Source: Bordetella petrii (GTDB lineage: Bacteria > Pseudomonadota > Gammaproteobacteria > Burkholderiales > Burkholderiaceae_B). Taken from it: 64,000 nt of DNA. Shown piece after piece: positions 39,038 through 49,926 of this stretch (positions are counted from its first letter, which is position 1; every line of letters starts with the position of its first letter). The notes beneath the pieces are model-generated. The model had not been told where the DNA came from. It saw nothing but the letters and a program-made list of their open reading frames with translations, and did not search any database. The position numbers were made by a program, and so were the translations under genes. The DNA lies in contig WMBV01000020.1 in the NCBI GenBank assembly GCA_017745595.1, positions 1-64,000 of the forward strand. The letters are read 5' to 3'.

Positions 39038-39502
39038 TCAACCGATACTGCGGGCGGCCTGCAGGACTTCGCTGGCGTGATTGGGCACCTTGACCCCGCG
39101 CCATTCCTGCACCAGCCGGCCGTAGGCATCGATCAGAAACGTGCTGCGCTCGATGCCGCGTACCTGTTTACCGTACATATTCTTCTGCTTGATGACGCCG
39201 TACAGATTGCACACGGTTTCGTCGGCGTCGGAGATGAGGGGGAAGGGCAATTGATGCTTGGCCTGGAAATTCTGGTGCGATTTCAGCGAATCGCGCGACA
39301 CGCCCACCACGACCGCGCCGGCCTGCAGGAAATCGGCATGCAGGTCGCGGAAGTCCTGGCTTTCGGTGGTGCAGCCCGGGGTGTTGTCTTTGGGATAGAA
39401 ATACAGCACCACGGCCCGGCCCTGGCATTGTTCGAGGCTGAGGGGGCCGATGGTGCTTTCGGCCGTGAACGGGGGGGCGGGCTTGCCTATTTGCGGCGTC
39501 AT
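39038..39502 (-). CDS. bcp: thioredoxin-dependent peroxiredoxin, BCP/PrxQ type
   Basis: Thiol peroxidase of the AhpC/TSA superfamily. The peroxidatic cysteine is Cys44 in YPKDNTPGCTTE. The resolving cysteine five residues on in E. coli BCP is Gln49 here (CTTESQ), so the enzyme must use another cysteine (for example Cys97 in ETVCNLYG) or an external thiol. Length is 154 residues. Its ATG overlaps the stop of the Mth938-like gene (ATGA). Confidence 0.92.
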   Translation of the reverse strand: MTPQIGKPAPPFTAESTIGPLSLEQCQGRAVVLYFYPKDNTPGCTTESQDFRDLHADFLQAGAVVVGVSRDSLKSHQNFQAKHQLPFPLISDADETVCNLYGVIKQKNMYGKQVRGIERSTFLIDAYGRLVQEWRGVKVPNHASEVLQAARSIG

Positions 39503-39957
39503 GCGGGGGAATCTCCTTGGGGAGGCAGCAGGGCGACGACGACGCGCCGGCCTTCCGCCATCAGGATGTTATAGGTACGGGCGGCGGCCTGGGTGTCCAT
39601 GACTTCGACGCCGATGCCGGCCGCCAGCAGGGGGCGCAAGATCTCGCCGGACAGCAGGCGCTGGCGGCTGCCGGTACCCACCAGCAGCACTTCCGGGCCT
39701 TGCCCGGTGGCCGGGGCGGCGGATTCGGGGGCGTCCAGGAAGGCCAGCGGGTCGCGCGGCGCCTCGGACAGGCCGGCGGCCTGTTGCAGCAGCGCTGAGG
39801 TGATGTCGGTGGCGGCCCGGACCGGCCATTCGGCGACGGTGCCTTCGGGGCCGAAGGCGACCGCGTGGGAAAATCGTACCTGGTTGACCTCGATATAGTC
39901 GTCACCGTAGGCGGTAACGGTATTCAGGGCCGATGCAGGGTCGGTGTGCAGCTTCAA
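39499..39957 (-). CDS. Mth938-like domain protein
   Basis: A 152-residue protein of the Mth938/DUF498 (NDUFAF3-like) family of unknown bacterial function. LKLHTDPASALNTVTAYGDDYIEVNQVRFSH-like start and the PEVLLVGTGSRQRLLSGE core are characteristic. I start at a TTG because a GGAG sequence stands six bases before it and homologs begin KLH; an ATG ten codons upstream has no ribosome binding site. It overlaps bcp by four bases and diverges from alaC. Confidence 0.8.
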   Translation of the reverse strand: MKLHTDPASALNTVTAYGDDYIEVNQVRFSHAVAFGPEGTVAEWPVRAATDITSALLQQAAGLSEAPRDPLAFLDAPESAAPATGQGPEVLLVGTGSRQRLLSGEILRPLLAAGIGVEVMDTQAAARTYNILMAEGRRVVVALLPPQGDSPA

Positions 39958-40049
39958 TAAGAACTCCGGCTTTATGATTCCGATCATAGCGCATCGGAAT
40001 GCGGCCATGTTGCAGGGTATCCACGGGCAAAGGGGACGGAATATCCCAT

Positions 40050-40078
40050 TTGCCGCCCGGGCCCGCATGCGCTAGATT
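40050..40078 (+). promoter_or_regulatory. putative alaC promoter
   Basis: TTGCCG (40050-40055) and TAGATT (40073-40078) with a 17-base spacer, placing a start site about 55 bases before the alaC ATG in the divergent gap with the Mth938-like gene. Confidence 0.45.
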
Positions 40079-40142
40079 ACTGAGTTTTGCTGCACCGCAA
40101 ACCCCCTTGTCATTCCCCGCCTTAACCAAGGAATCATTCCCC

Positions 40143-41330
40143 ATGAGGAAGTTCTCCCGCATCGAGCGCCTGCCTCCGTACGTGTTCAACATCACCGGCG
40201 AGCTCAAGATGGCCGCACGGCGGCGCGGAGAGGACATCATCGACATGTCCATGGGCAACCCCGACGGCCCCACGCCCAAGCATATCGTCGACAAGCTGGT
40301 CGAGGCGTCCACCCGGCCCACCACGCACGGCTATTCGGTGTCCAAGGGCATTCCGCGCCTGCGCAAGGCCATCTGCGACTGGTACCAGCGCCGCTACGCG
40401 GTCGAATTCGACCCCGACAGCGAAGCCATCGTCACGATCGGCTCGAAAGAAGGCCTGGCGCACCTGATGCTGGCCACGCTCGACCGCGGCGATACCGTGC
40501 TGGTGCCCAACCCCAGCTATCCCATCCATATTTACGGCGCCGTCATCGCCGGCGCCAACATCCGTTCGGTGCGCATGACGCCGGGCGTCGATTTCTTCGA
40601 AGAACTCGAGCGCGCGGTGCGCGAATCGATTCCCAAGCCCAAGATGATGATCCTGGGATTCCCCAGCAATCCCACGGCCCAATGCGTCGACCTGTCGTTC
40701 TTCGAGCGGGTGGTGGCGCTGGCCAAGGAACACGACATCCTGGTGGTGCACGACCTGGCCTATGCCGACATCTGTTTCGACGGCTACGTGGCGCCGTCCA
40801 TCATGCAGGTGCCGGGCGCGCGCGACGTGGCGGTGGAATTCTTCACCATGAGCAAAAGCTACAACATGGCCGGCTGGCGCATCGGCTACATGGTGGGCAA
40901 CCGCGAACTGGTCAATGCGCTGGCGCGCATCAAAAGCTACCACGACTACGGCACTTTCACGCCCATCCAGGTGGCGTCCATCGCCGCGCTCGACGGCCCG
41001 CAAGACTGCGTCAGCGAAGTCGTCGAGCAATACCGCAGCCGCCGCGACGTGCTGGCGCGCGGCCTGCACGAAGCCGGCTGGAACGTCGAGGTGCCCAAGG
41101 CGTCCATGTATATCTGGGCGCACATTCCCGAACCCTACCGCGCCATGGGCTCGCTGGAATTCTCCAAGCGCGTGCTGTCCGACGCCAAGGTCGCGGTGTC
41201 GCCGGGCATCGGTTTCGGCGAATACGGCGACGAATACGTGCGCTTCGCCCTCATCGAAAACGAGCAGCGCACGCGCCAGGCCGTGCGAGGCATCAAAGAC
41301 ATGTTCCGCAAGGACGGCCTGTTGAAGTAA
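40143..41330 (+). CDS. alaC: alanine-synthesising transaminase AlaC
   Basis: PLP-dependent class I/II aminotransferase making alanine from pyruvate and glutamate. The 395-residue protein matches E. coli AlaC closely by eye: [46 protein letters not shown] and the PLP lysine (about 238) in [14 protein letters not shown]. The ATG at [10 protein letters not shown] is used; the longer open frame upstream is not protein-like. It precedes hom, but a repeat cluster lies between. Confidence 0.92.
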   Translation: MRKFSRIERLPPYVFNITGELKMAARRRGEDIIDMSMGNPDGPTPKHIVDKLVEASTRPTTHGYSVSKGIPRLRKAICDWYQRRYAVEFDPDSEAIVTIGSKEGLAHLMLATLDRGDTVLVPNPSYPIHIYGAVIAGANIRSVRMTPGVDFFEELERAVRESIPKPKMMILGFPSNPTAQCVDLSFFERVVALAKEHDILVVHDLAYADICFDGYVAPSIMQVPGARDVAVEFFTMSKSYNMAGWRIGYMVGNRELVNALARIKSYHDYGTFTPIQVASIAALDGPQDCVSEVVEQYRSRRDVLARGLHEAGWNVEVPKASMYIWAHIPEPYRAMGSLEFSKRVLSDAKVAVSPGIGFGEYGDEYVRFALIENEQRTRQAVRGIKDMFRKDGLLK

Positions 41331-41336
41331 TAGGCC

Positions 41337-41454
41337 AGGTGTCCGATTCCCGCAGGGTGTCGGACACCGTCATGTACGGGCGCCCTGGCCATTTCGGTGT
41401 CTGACACCTTCGGAGTCAGACACTTGGCGAAAGCGCCACGGAGGCTGACACCTC
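41337..41454. repeat. palindromic repeat cluster 5
   Basis: Elements at 41337-41368 (GGTGTCCGAT/GTCGGACACC, both arms changed together) and 41396-41425 (GGTGTCTGAC/GTCAGACACT), plus a half element GAGGCTGACACCTC at 41441-41454. It separates the co-directional alaC and hom. Confidence 0.92.
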
Positions 41455-41475
41455 TGCTGTATCTGGAAACCTGAT

Positions 41476-42834
41476 ATGACGAATTCTGTAAGTACGCCGC
41501 CCGCCGAGGCCCCCCGGCCGGGCGCTGAAATCAAGCCCATCAAGATCGGCCTGCTGGGCCTGGGCGTGGTGGGCGGCGGCACCTGGAGCGTGCTGGCCCG
41601 CAACGCCGAAGAAATCGGCCGGCGCGCCGGCCGGCGCATCGAAATCAGCCGCGTCGCCGTGCGCGATGTGGCCAAGGCGCGCAGCCGGGTCGGCGATGCC
41701 GTGGCGGTGGACACCGACGTGCACGGGCTGGTGCGCGACCCCGAAGTCGATATCGTGGTGGAACTCATCGGCGGCGATACCCTGGCGCGCGAGCTGGTGC
41801 TGGAAGCCATCGCCCACCGCAAGCATGTAGTCACCGCCAACAAGGCGCTGCTGGCCAAGCACGGCAACGAGATCTTCGCCGCCGCGTCCACGCAGGGCGT
41901 CATGGTGGCCTTCGAAGGGGCCGTGGCGGGCGGCGTTCCCATCATCAAGGCCATCCGCGAAGGCCTGACCGCCAATCGCATCGAATGGGTGGCCGGCATC
42001 ATCAACGGCACCACCAACTTCATTTTGTCCGAAATGCGCGCGCGCGGCCTGCCGTTCGCCGATGTGCTGGCCGAAGCGCAGCGCCTGGGCTATGCCGAAG
42101 CCGATCCCACCTTCGACGTCGAGGGCGTGGACGCCGCGCACAAGCTCACGCTGCTGGCCTCGCTGGCGTTCGGCGTGCCGGTGCAGTTCGACAAGGCCCA
42201 CATCGAAGGCATCGCCCAACTGGCCCAGGAAGACATCGCACACGCCGAACGGCTGGGCTACCGCATCAAGCTGCTGGGCATCACCAAGCGGCGCGCCGAC
42301 GGCATCGAGCTGCGCGTGCACCCGGCGCTCGTGCCGGCCGAACGCCTGCTGGCCAATGTCGAAGGCGCCATGAACGCGGTGCTGGTGCGCGGCGACGCCG
42401 TGGGCCCCACGCTGTACTACGGGCAGGGCGCCGGCGAAGAGCCCACCGCGTCGGCCGTGGTGGCCGACCTGGTCGACGTCACCCGCCTGCACACGGCCGA
42501 CCCCGGCAACCGCGTGCCGCACCTGGCTTTCCAGCCCGACGCCTTGTCCGACCTGGCCATTCTGCCCATCGAGAAAGTCAGCACCTCGTATTACCTGCGC
42601 CTGCGGGTCGACGACCAGCCCGGCGTGCTGGCCGACATCGCCCGCATACTCGCCGAGCACCGCATTTCCATCGGCTCGATGATCCAGCAGCCTTCGCATA
42701 TCGGCGGCGCCGACATCATCTTCCTGACGCATCAGGCGGTCGAGGGCGATGTCGACCAGGCCATCCGCAGCATCGAACAATTGTCGTTCGTGCGTTCCAG
42801 CGTCACGCGCCTGCGTGTCGAGACACTGACATGA
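41476..42834 (+). CDS. hom: homoserine dehydrogenase
   Basis: Reduces aspartate semialdehyde to homoserine for threonine and methionine. The 452-residue protein has the nucleotide motif GLLGLGVVGGG (26-35), TANKALLAKHG, the catalytic region GIINGTTNFIL and DPTFDVEGVDAAHKL, and a C-terminal ACT domain (about 370-450, RVDDQPGVLADIARIL) expected to bind threonine for feedback control. The 20-residue N-terminal tail is Pro/Ala-rich. Its stop overlaps thrC by four bases (ATGA). Confidence 0.96.
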   Translation: MTNSVSTPPAEAPRPGAEIKPIKIGLLGLGVVGGGTWSVLARNAEEIGRRAGRRIEISRVAVRDVAKARSRVGDAVAVDTDVHGLVRDPEVDIVVELIGGDTLARELVLEAIAHRKHVVTANKALLAKHGNEIFAAASTQGVMVAFEGAVAGGVPIIKAIREGLTANRIEWVAGIINGTTNFILSEMRARGLPFADVLAEAQRLGYAEADPTFDVEGVDAAHKLTLLASLAFGVPVQFDKAHIEGIAQLAQEDIAHAERLGYRIKLLGITKRRADGIELRVHPALVPAERLLANVEGAMNAVLVRGDAVGPTLYYGQGAGEEPTASAVVADLVDVTRLHTADPGNRVPHLAFQPDALSDLAILPIEKVSTSYYLRLRVDDQPGVLADIARILAEHRISIGSMIQQPSHIGGADIIFLTHQAVEGDVDQAIRSIEQLSFVRSSVTRLRVETLT

Positions 42835-44240
42835 AATACATTTCCACGCGCGGCGGCATGGCCCCGCAAGCATTCAGCGACATCCTGCTGGAAGGCCTGG
42901 CCCCCGACGGCGGCCTGGCCGTCCCCGAAACCTTGCCGCAAGTGTCGGCGGACACGCTCGAAAGCTGGCGGGGCCTGTCGTATGCCGATCTGGCATTCGA
43001 AGTGCTGTCGCGCTTCGTCACCGACATCCCGGCCGACGATCTGCGCGGCCTGACACGCGCCGCGTACCGGCAGGGCGTGTTCAGCAGCGAAGACATCGTG
43101 CCGCTGCGCCCGCTCGACGGCGGGCTGCAGTTGCTGGGCCTGTCCGAAGGCCCGACCCTGGCGTTCAAGGACATGGCCATGCAGTTCCTGGGCCAGGTCT
43201 TCGAGTACGTGCTCGCCAAGCGCGGCGCCACGCTCAATATCCTGGGCGCCACGTCGGGCGATACCGGCTCCGCGGCCGAATACGCGCTGCGCGGCAAGCG
43301 GGGCGTGGCGGTGTTCATGCTGTCGCCGCACGGCCGCATGAGCGCGTTCCAGCGCGCGCAGATGTATTCGCTGCAAGACGACAACATCCACAATATCGCC
43401 GTGCGCGGGGTGTTCGACGAAGCGCAGGATATCGTCAAGGCGCTGGCGGGCGACCTCGACTTCAAGAGCCGCTACCGCATCGGCGCGGTGAATTCCATCA
43501 ACTGGGCGCGCATCGCGGCGCAGGTGGTGTATTACTTCCATGGCTGGCTGCGCGCCACGTCCGGCCCGGGGCAGCAGGTATCGTTCGCCGTGCCCTCGGG
43601 CAACTTCGGCAACATCCTGTCGGGCCACATCGCCCGCGCCATGGGCCTGCCGGTGCGCCGGCTGGTGCTGGCCACCAACGAAAACAACGTGCTGGAAGAA
43701 TTCTTCCGCACCGGCATATACCGTCCGCGCGGCGCCGAGCAAACCTTCGCGACCTCCAGTCCCTCCATGGACATCTCGCGCGCGTCGAATTTCGAACGCT
43801 TCGTCTTCGACCTGACCGGCCGCGATCCGCGGCGCGTGCAGGCATTGTGGAGCGACCTGGCGCGCGACGGCTACTTCGACCTGTCGGCGCTGAAGTCCGA
43901 ATTCGAATCGCGATATGGCTTCGTGGCGGGCACCAGCACGCATGCCGACCGCTTGTCCGTCATCCGGTCCACCTACGATGCCAGCGGCGTGCTGGTCGAT
44001 CCGCACACCGCCGATGGCGTGAAAGTGGCGCGCGAATTCGTCGAGCCCGGCGTGCCCATGCTGGTGCTGGAAACGGCCTTGCCCGCCAAGTTCTCAGACA
44101 CCATCGAAGCCGCGCTGGGCCGGCCGGTAACGCCGCCGCCCGCCTTGGCCGGGCTGGAATCGCTGCCGCAGCGCGTCACGGTCATGGATTGCGACGCGCA
44201 GTTGGTTCGGCGCTACATCGAGGACCACGCCAAAGTGTAA
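42831..44240 (+). CDS. thrC: threonine synthase
   Basis: PLP enzyme converting O-phosphohomoserine to threonine. The 469-residue protein shows the PLP lysine at 113 in PTLAFKDMAMQFLG, the GATSGDTGSAAEYA phosphate loop and VPSGNFGNILSGH. The longer frame open through hom is a shadow; the ATG overlapping the hom stop begins MKYISTRGG as in homologs. The operon has no thrB here, so homoserine kinase must be encoded elsewhere. Confidence 0.96.
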   Translation: MKYISTRGGMAPQAFSDILLEGLAPDGGLAVPETLPQVSADTLESWRGLSYADLAFEVLSRFVTDIPADDLRGLTRAAYRQGVFSSEDIVPLRPLDGGLQLLGLSEGPTLAFKDMAMQFLGQVFEYVLAKRGATLNILGATSGDTGSAAEYALRGKRGVAVFMLSPHGRMSAFQRAQMYSLQDDNIHNIAVRGVFDEAQDIVKALAGDLDFKSRYRIGAVNSINWARIAAQVVYYFHGWLRATSGPGQQVSFAVPSGNFGNILSGHIARAMGLPVRRLVLATNENNVLEEFFRTGIYRPRGAEQTFATSSPSMDISRASNFERFVFDLTGRDPRRVQALWSDLARDGYFDLSALKSEFESRYGFVAGTSTHADRLSVIRSTYDASGVLVDPHTADGVKVAREFVEPGVPMLVLETALPAKFSDTIEAALGRPVTPPPALAGLESLPQRVTVMDCDAQLVRRYIEDHAKV

Positions 44241-44267
44241 GGGGGTTTGGTCGCTGTGTAATATTGC

Positions 44268-44298
44268 AACCCCGGCCCGGGCAAGGCCGGGGTTTTTT
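44268..44298 (+). terminator. intrinsic terminator of hom-thrC
   Basis: Ten-base perfect arms AACCCCGGCC and GGCCGGGGTT with a seven-base loop, followed by T residues. Confidence 0.95.
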
Positions 44299-44409
44299 AT
44301 GGGCGCCGTCATTACAGACTTACGCATTTTCCAGACATCCCGTCACGGTATGCGCGGGGGCATGGGCCTACAGTGAAAATTCGTTTAAGACCTGACGGAG
44401 ATATGCCCC

Positions 44410-44631
44410 ATGAATCTGAAGACCACGACGCTCGCCTTGATCCTGACCGGAGTCGGCGTACTGGCGGGTTGCTCGTCGCCCTCGGTGGTGCACACCCGCG
44501 ACGGCAGCCAAGTCGTCACCCCTGACGAGCCCGAGTACAACGACAACACCGGCTTCTACGAATACGACAAAGACGGCCACAAAGTCCAGATGAACAAGGA
44601 CGATGTGAAGACGATAGAAGAAGTGAAGTAG
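44410..44631 (+). CDS. YgdI/YgdR-like small lipoprotein
   Basis: A 73-residue lipoprotein. The signal peptide ends in the lipobox LAGC with lipidated Cys21, followed by the short YgdI/YgdR-type (DUF903) beta domain: VVHTRDGSQVVTPDEPEY, TGFYEYDKDGHKVQMNKDDV. Ser22-Ser23 after the cysteine predict outer-membrane sorting. Function is unknown. It stands alone between the thrC terminator and a repeat cluster. Confidence 0.88.
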   Translation: MNLKTTTLALILTGVGVLAGCSSPSVVHTRDGSQVVTPDEPEYNDNTGFYEYDKDGHKVQMNKDDVKTIEEVK

Positions 44632-44649
44632 AGGCGCGCGATATTGTGA

Positions 44650-44734
44650 AGGTGTCTGACTCCCGCAGGGCGTCAGACACCGGCGTCTGCGAGTCCTCAT
44701 CGGTGTCTGACACCCTGTCGGGAGTCAGACACCC
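44650..44734. repeat. palindromic repeat cluster 6
   Basis: Elements at 44650-44681 (GGTGTCTGAC/GTCAGACACC) and 44702-44734 (same arms), in opposite orientation judged by their CCCGCAGGG and CCCTGTCGGG centres. It fills the convergent junction between the small lipoprotein gene and fbp. Confidence 0.92.
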
Positions 44735-44771
44735 AGCCAGATAAAGCTCGACCACGTGGCCGCGCAATCAC

Positions 44772-45806
<1,035 letters not shown>

Positions 45807-45843
45807 GAGCGATCTCCGTAAGCAGCGAGTGAAAGCGTGGAAT

Positions 45844-48552
45844 TCAAGCGGCGAATTCCAGCGCCTTGGATACGATTTCGAGGGTGTTGCGCGATAGTCC
45901 GGCGTGGTCGCGCACGCGCTGCAGCGCCGCTTGCATGGGCCCGCGCAGCGCCGGCACGAAGCGGCTCCAGTTGTCGAGCGCGCGCGCCAGGCGGGCGGCC
46001 ACCTCGGGGTTCAGCGCATCGAGCGCCAGGACTTGTTCGGCCCAATAGGCATAGCCCGCGCCGTCGGCCCGGTGCAGGCCGCGCGCGTTGTTCAGGCAGA
46101 ACTGGAATACCAGGGCGCGTGCCCGGTTGGGGTTGCGCAGGGTAAAGGCCGGATGCCGCATCAGTGCCCGCACCGCCGCGACGTCGGTGCCGCGCGCCGT
46201 GGCCTGCAGCGTGAACCATTTGTCGATCACCAGCGGGTCGTCTTGCCAGCGCGCATAAAACGCGTCCAGCGCCTGTGCCGCCGCTTCGGGCTGCCCGTAG
46301 TTCACCAGGGCGGACAGGGCGGCCAGGCTGTCGGTCATGTTGCCGGCCTGGTCGAATTGCGCCTGGGCCAGCGCCTGCGCGCCGTTGGCGCCGGCGGCCA
46401 GCAGATGGCCCAGGGCCTGGTTTTTCAGTGCGCGCCGGCCGGCCGGGCCGGGGGCCGGGCTGTAGGCGCCGGGTGTCTGGCTGCCATCGAAGGCGGCGCG
46501 CCATTCGGCGGCCAGCGCGCGGCCCAGCTCGGTGCGCAGGAAATCGCGCGCGGCGGACAGGGCGGGCGGGTCGATGGCGTCCATGCGCTCAGCCAGGGTT
46601 TTTTCCGACGGCAGGGCCAGCGCGCGCGCCCGATAACCGGCATCGAGCGCCGGGTCGGTGAGCAGGGCGCGCCAGGCCTGGATGAAGGCCGGGTTGGCCT
46701 GCAGGGGCGTGCCGGCCTGGTGCTGCGCCGCCAGCGCCAGGATCTGGCGCGTGGCGAGTTCCTGGCCGGCCTCCCAGCGCGCGAACGGGTCGCTGTCATG
46801 GGCCGACAGCAGCGCCAGTTCCGCGTCGGTCCAGTCGTATTCGACGATGACCGGCGCGGAAAAGCCGCGCAGCAACGACGGCACCGGCCGGGCGGGAATG
46901 TCTTCGAACACCCATTGCTGGGTTTCCTGGGTGAGTTCAAGCAAGGCCGTCTGTTGCGGCGCGTCCTTGCCCAGCCGCAGCGGCAGGGCGTTTCCGCTCG
47001 GGTCGAGCAGGCCCAGCGCGAAAGGAATGTGCAGCGGCCCCTTGACGTAGCCGTCGCCGGCGCGCCTTTCCACGCCCACCGGCGGGCAGCGCTGTGCCAG
47101 CGTGACGGTGCAGCGCTGGGCGGCGGCGTCGTAGTCGAGCGTGACGGCCACGCGGGGCGTGCCGGCCTGGCGGTACCAGCGGCGGAACACCGCGAGGTCG
47201 CGGCCCGGGTGCTGGCGCGCGTAGACCGATTCCATCGCAGCCACGAAATCGTCGCAGGTGACGGCCTGGCCATCGTGGCGGCGGAAGTATTCGTCGATGC
47301 CGGCGCGAAAGCCTTCGGCGCCCAGCAGCGTGTGCTGCATGCGGATGACTTCGGCGCCTTTCTCGTACACCGTGGCGGTGTAGAAGTTGCCGATTTCCTG
47401 ATAGCTTTCGGGCCGGATCGGGTGGGCCATCGGGCCGGCGTCTTCGGGATACTGCGCTGCCCGCAGCGTGACGACGTCGTCGATGCGCTTGACGGCGCGC
47501 GCGCTGGCGGCGGCATCGGCGTCGAGTTCGCGCGCCATCATGTCGGCGGTGAATTCCTGGTCGCGAAACACCGTCAGCCCTTCTTTCAGGCTGAGCTGGA
47601 ACCAGTCGCGGCAGGTGACGCGGTTGCCGGTCCAGTTGTGGAAGTATTCATGGCCGATCACGGCCTCGATACCTTCGTAGTTGGCGTCGGTGGCGGTCTG
47701 GGGGTCGGCCAGCACATACGCGGCATTGAAGATGTTCAACCCCTTGTTTTCCATGGCCCCCATGTTGAAGTCGCGCACCGCCACCACCATGAAGCGGTCC
47801 AGGTCGAGTTCCAGGCCAAAACGGGTTTCGTCCCAGCGCAGCGCCCGCACCAGCGATTGCAGCGCCCATTCGGTACGGTCTTCCGAGCCGGGGTCGCTAT
47901 AAACCTGCAGCAGCACGTCGCGGCCCGAGGCCGTCTGCACGGTGGTTTCGCGATGGGTAAGGCGGCCGGCCACCAGGGCGAACAGGTAGCAGGGCTTGGG
48001 GAAGGGATCTTCCCATTGGGCTTCCTGGCGGCCGTCGGGCAGCGCGTGCGTGGCCAGCAGATTGCCGTTGGACAACAATACCGGGTAGTCGGCGCCCGCG
48101 CGCAGCGTGACGCGGTAGCGCGACATGACGTCGGGCCGGTCGGCGAACCAGGTAATGCGGCGAAAGCCCTCGGCTTCGCACTGGGTGAAAAAATTGCCGC
48201 CCGATACATACAGGCCCATCAGCGTGGAATTGGCGGCGGGCCGGCAGCGGCTGACGACATCCAGGGTGGCGCGGGCCGGCAGCCCCGCCAGGACCAGGGT
48301 GTGTTCATCCAGCGTATAGCGGTCCGCGGGCCAGGCCTGGCCATCGACCTGCAGCGACACCAATTGCAGGTCGGTGCCGTCCAGCACCAGGGGGGCGTCG
48401 GCGGGCGCATCGGCCTTGCGCTCGATGCGCAGCGTGCTGTGGACCTGGGTAGATTCGGGATCCAGGTCGAACGCCAGCGCCACTTCCGGAATGGCATAAG
48501 GATAGGGCCGATAATCCTTGCGATATACGGTTACAGGCGTTTCGGTGCGCAT
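45844..48552 (-). CDS. pepN: aminopeptidase N (M1 family)
   Basis: Zinc aminopeptidase that completes cytosolic peptide breakdown. The 902-residue protein has GAMEN (265-269) and the zinc motif [25 protein letters not shown] (HEXXH at 301-305, third ligand Glu about 18 residues on), then the long helical C-terminal domain typical of the PepN (gammaproteobacterial-type) subgroup. The ATG at [15 protein letters not shown] is used. It is the first gene of the pepN-fbp pair. Confidence 0.96.
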   Translation of the reverse strand: MRTETPVTVYRKDYRPYPYAIPEVALAFDLDPESTQVHSTLRIERKADAPADAPLVLDGTDLQLVSLQVDGQAWPADRYTLDEHTLVLAGLPARATLDVVSRCRPAANSTLMGLYVSGGNFFTQCEAEGFRRITWFADRPDVMSRYRVTLRAGADYPVLLSNGNLLATHALPDGRQEAQWEDPFPKPCYLFALVAGRLTHRETTVQTASGRDVLLQVYSDPGSEDRTEWALQSLVRALRWDETRFGLELDLDRFMVVAVRDFNMGAMENKGLNIFNAAYVLADPQTATDANYEGIEAVIGHEYFHNWTGNRVTCRDWFQLSLKEGLTVFRDQEFTADMMARELDADAAASARAVKRIDDVVTLRAAQYPEDAGPMAHPIRPESYQEIGNFYTATVYEKGAEVIRMQHTLLGAEGFRAGIDEYFRRHDGQAVTCDDFVAAMESVYARQHPGRDLAVFRRWYRQAGTPRVAVTLDYDAAAQRCTVTLAQRCPPVGVERRAGDGYVKGPLHIPFALGLLDPSGNALPLRLGKDAPQQTALLELTQETQQWVFEDIPARPVPSLLRGFSAPVIVEYDWTDAELALLSAHDSDPFARWEAGQELATRQILALAAQHQAGTPLQANPAFIQAWRALLTDPALDAGYRARALALPSEKTLAERMDAIDPPALSAARDFLRTELGRALAAEWRAAFDGSQTPGAYSPAPGPAGRRALKNQALGHLLAAGANGAQALAQAQFDQAGNMTDSLAALSALVNYGQPEAAAQALDAFYARWQDDPLVIDKWFTLQATARGTDVAAVRALMRHPAFTLRNPNRARALVFQFCLNNARGLHRADGAGYAYWAEQVLALDALNPEVAARLARALDNWSRFVPALRGPMQAALQRVRDHAGLSRNTLEIVSKALEFAA

Positions 48553-48691
48553 GCTTCGACCAGTTCAAAATAGATAAAGGCGTATTGTAGTAGGACCCCG
48601 CCGGGCATTTACCGGCGGAAATATCCGGTTGAAAACTTTCGTTCACCGGCACGGTCGAAACCTGCCTATGATGGCGCCGTTGGAGAAGCTC

Positions 48692-49330
48692 ATGTTTTCA
48701 TCAAAAATCGGGTCTCGCAGGTGGCGATGGGTTGCCATCGCAGTGGCGTTGTCGGCGGGGCTGCTGAACGGCTGCGCGACGCCCACGGTACAGGCACGGG
48801 TAACCTCGTTCCAGCAATGGCCGGCCGACGTGGTGGGGCAGGCCTACCGGTTCGTCGATGCCGGGCCGGACCAGGCCGGCAACCTGGAATACCAGGCCTA
48901 CCAGGACGTCATGCGCGCCGGTATCGGCCCCACCGGCCTGGTCGAGGCCCAGGCCGGGCAGCCGGCCCGGTTCAAGGTGTCGTTCACGTACGGAAGCGCG
49001 CAAACCCAGGTCATGGTGCGCCGCGCCTACGATCCGTACTTCTATGGCGGCTTCGGCGGCTTTTATGGCCCGCGCTGGTGGGGCGGCGGCATGGGATATT
49101 GGGGGCCCGACTGGGTCGACGTGCCCACGGTGGCCTACCGCAACCGCCTCGATGTGCAGATTCACGATTCCGCGCGCGGCGGGGCCGAGGTATACCGGGC
49201 GTCGGCCTATATTGTTACCGACCGGGAAGACCTGGTGCGCACCATGCCGTATCTGGTGCAAGCGATATTTGATAATTTCCCGGGGAATAATGGCTCGGAA
49301 CGCGAGGTTGAATATCCGGTCGGGCGTTGA
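48692..49330 (+). CDS. DUF4136 domain lipoprotein
   Basis: A 212-residue predicted lipoprotein. A basic N terminus (RRWRW) and hydrophobic core lead to the lipobox LLNGC with Cys28. The mature part fits DUF4136: FQQWPADVVGQAYRFVDAG near the start, a Gly/Tyr/Trp-rich stretch (FYGGFGGFYGPRWWGGGMGYWG, about 129-151) and the late TMPYLVQAIFDNFPGNNG. A GGAG lies seven bases before this ATG; two in-frame upstream ATGs are rejected. Function is unknown. Confidence 0.82.
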   Translation: MFSSKIGSRRWRWVAIAVALSAGLLNGCATPTVQARVTSFQQWPADVVGQAYRFVDAGPDQAGNLEYQAYQDVMRAGIGPTGLVEAQAGQPARFKVSFTYGSAQTQVMVRRAYDPYFYGGFGGFYGPRWWGGGMGYWGPDWVDVPTVAYRNRLDVQIHDSARGGAEVYRASAYIVTDREDLVRTMPYLVQAIFDNFPGNNGSEREVEYPVGR

Positions 49331-49396
49331 AGGCTTATATGGCGGGCAGGGCGCGGTGGCCGATTTCAGCGCCGGCCCGCTCGTCCGCATTAATAG

Positions 49397-49422
49397 CGGC
49401 CCTCGTCCGGACGAGGGCCGCG
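49397..49422. terminator. 26-base perfect palindrome, possible bidirectional terminator
   Basis: GCGGCCCTCGTCC followed directly by its reverse complement, in the convergent junction of the DUF4136 and H-NS-like genes, 4 bases from the latter's stop. Neither side has a true T run (TATTAAT leftward, GGGCATTATT rightward), so terminator activity is inferred mainly from position. It is unrelated in sequence to the repeat family at the other convergent junctions. Confidence 0.5.
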
Positions 49423-49426
49423 GGCA

Positions 49427-49789
49427 TTATTCGCCGATCAAGAAGCTCTCGCGGCTGTTGCCCTGGGCTTCTTCGGCGGTGAGCCAGCGCGGCGCTTTGC
49501 CGCGGCCGCTCCAGGTTTCGCCGGTTTTGGGATGGCGGTACTTGGGCGCTACCTGCCGTTTGGCCGCTGGCGCGGCTTTGCGGCCGGCGCCGGCGCGCGA
49601 CGTTTTCCCCGATCCGCCCAGGGCGGCGGCGATTTCCTCGGGGGTAATATTGTATTCGCGCATTGAAGCCACAATGGATGCAATAACCGGCTTGCGGCGT
49701 TTGGTTTGCAGGGCTTCAGCCTTTTTTTGCAATTTGTTTATTTCTTTTTCTATTTTCGCCTGGAGCGCAGAGTAGTTTTCACGGGGCAT
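49427..49789 (-). CDS. H-NS family nucleoid-associated protein
   Basis: A 120-residue H-NS-like protein. The N-terminal coiled coil (about 5-35, KIEKEINKLQKKAEALQ) mediates oligomerisation, and the C-terminal DNA-binding domain has KYRHPKTGETWSGRGKAPRWL (about 83-103), the betaproteobacterial H-NS/BpH3 signature. Between them is an Ala/Gly/Lys linker. The ATG preceded by AGGA is chosen over a TTG two codons upstream. The promoter region shared with the nitrilase gene is AT-rich, which would suit self-silencing. Confidence 0.9.
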   Translation of the reverse strand: MPRENYSALQAKIEKEINKLQKKAEALQTKRRKPVIASIVASMREYNITPEEIAAALGGSGKTSRAGAGRKAAPAAKRQVAPKYRHPKTGETWSGRGKAPRWLTAEEAQGNSRESFLIGE

Positions 49790-49926
49790 GGGCAAGTCCT
49801 GATAATAATAAACGCGGTCTGGTGCGGTAATTTGGCCAATAGATGGCCGTGCTTGTCATAATACATAAATTGCCCAGCCGATTCATTATTTTGAGCGAAA
49901 TTTGTCACTTTCAAAAAGGTCGAAAA
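49790..49926. promoter_or_regulatory. AT-rich divergent promoter region (H-NS-like / nitrilase genes)
   Basis: About 137 bases with much higher A+T than the surroundings. TATTAT on the minus strand and CATAAT (49856-49861) on the plus strand are candidate -10 hexamers; a TTGGCC lies 19 bases before the latter. H-NS-type proteins prefer such DNA, so autoregulation is plausible but unproven. Confidence 0.4.

Noticed and set aside
41331-41475. Threonine/isoleucine attenuator before hom
   Set aside because: The gap holds only palindromic repeats; no Thr/Ile-rich leader ORF and no terminator followed by a T run.
48629-48691. Longer N terminus for the DUF4136 lipoprotein
   Set aside because: Upstream ATG codons would put about 20 residues before the signal peptide and lack the GGAG site seen before the chosen ATG.
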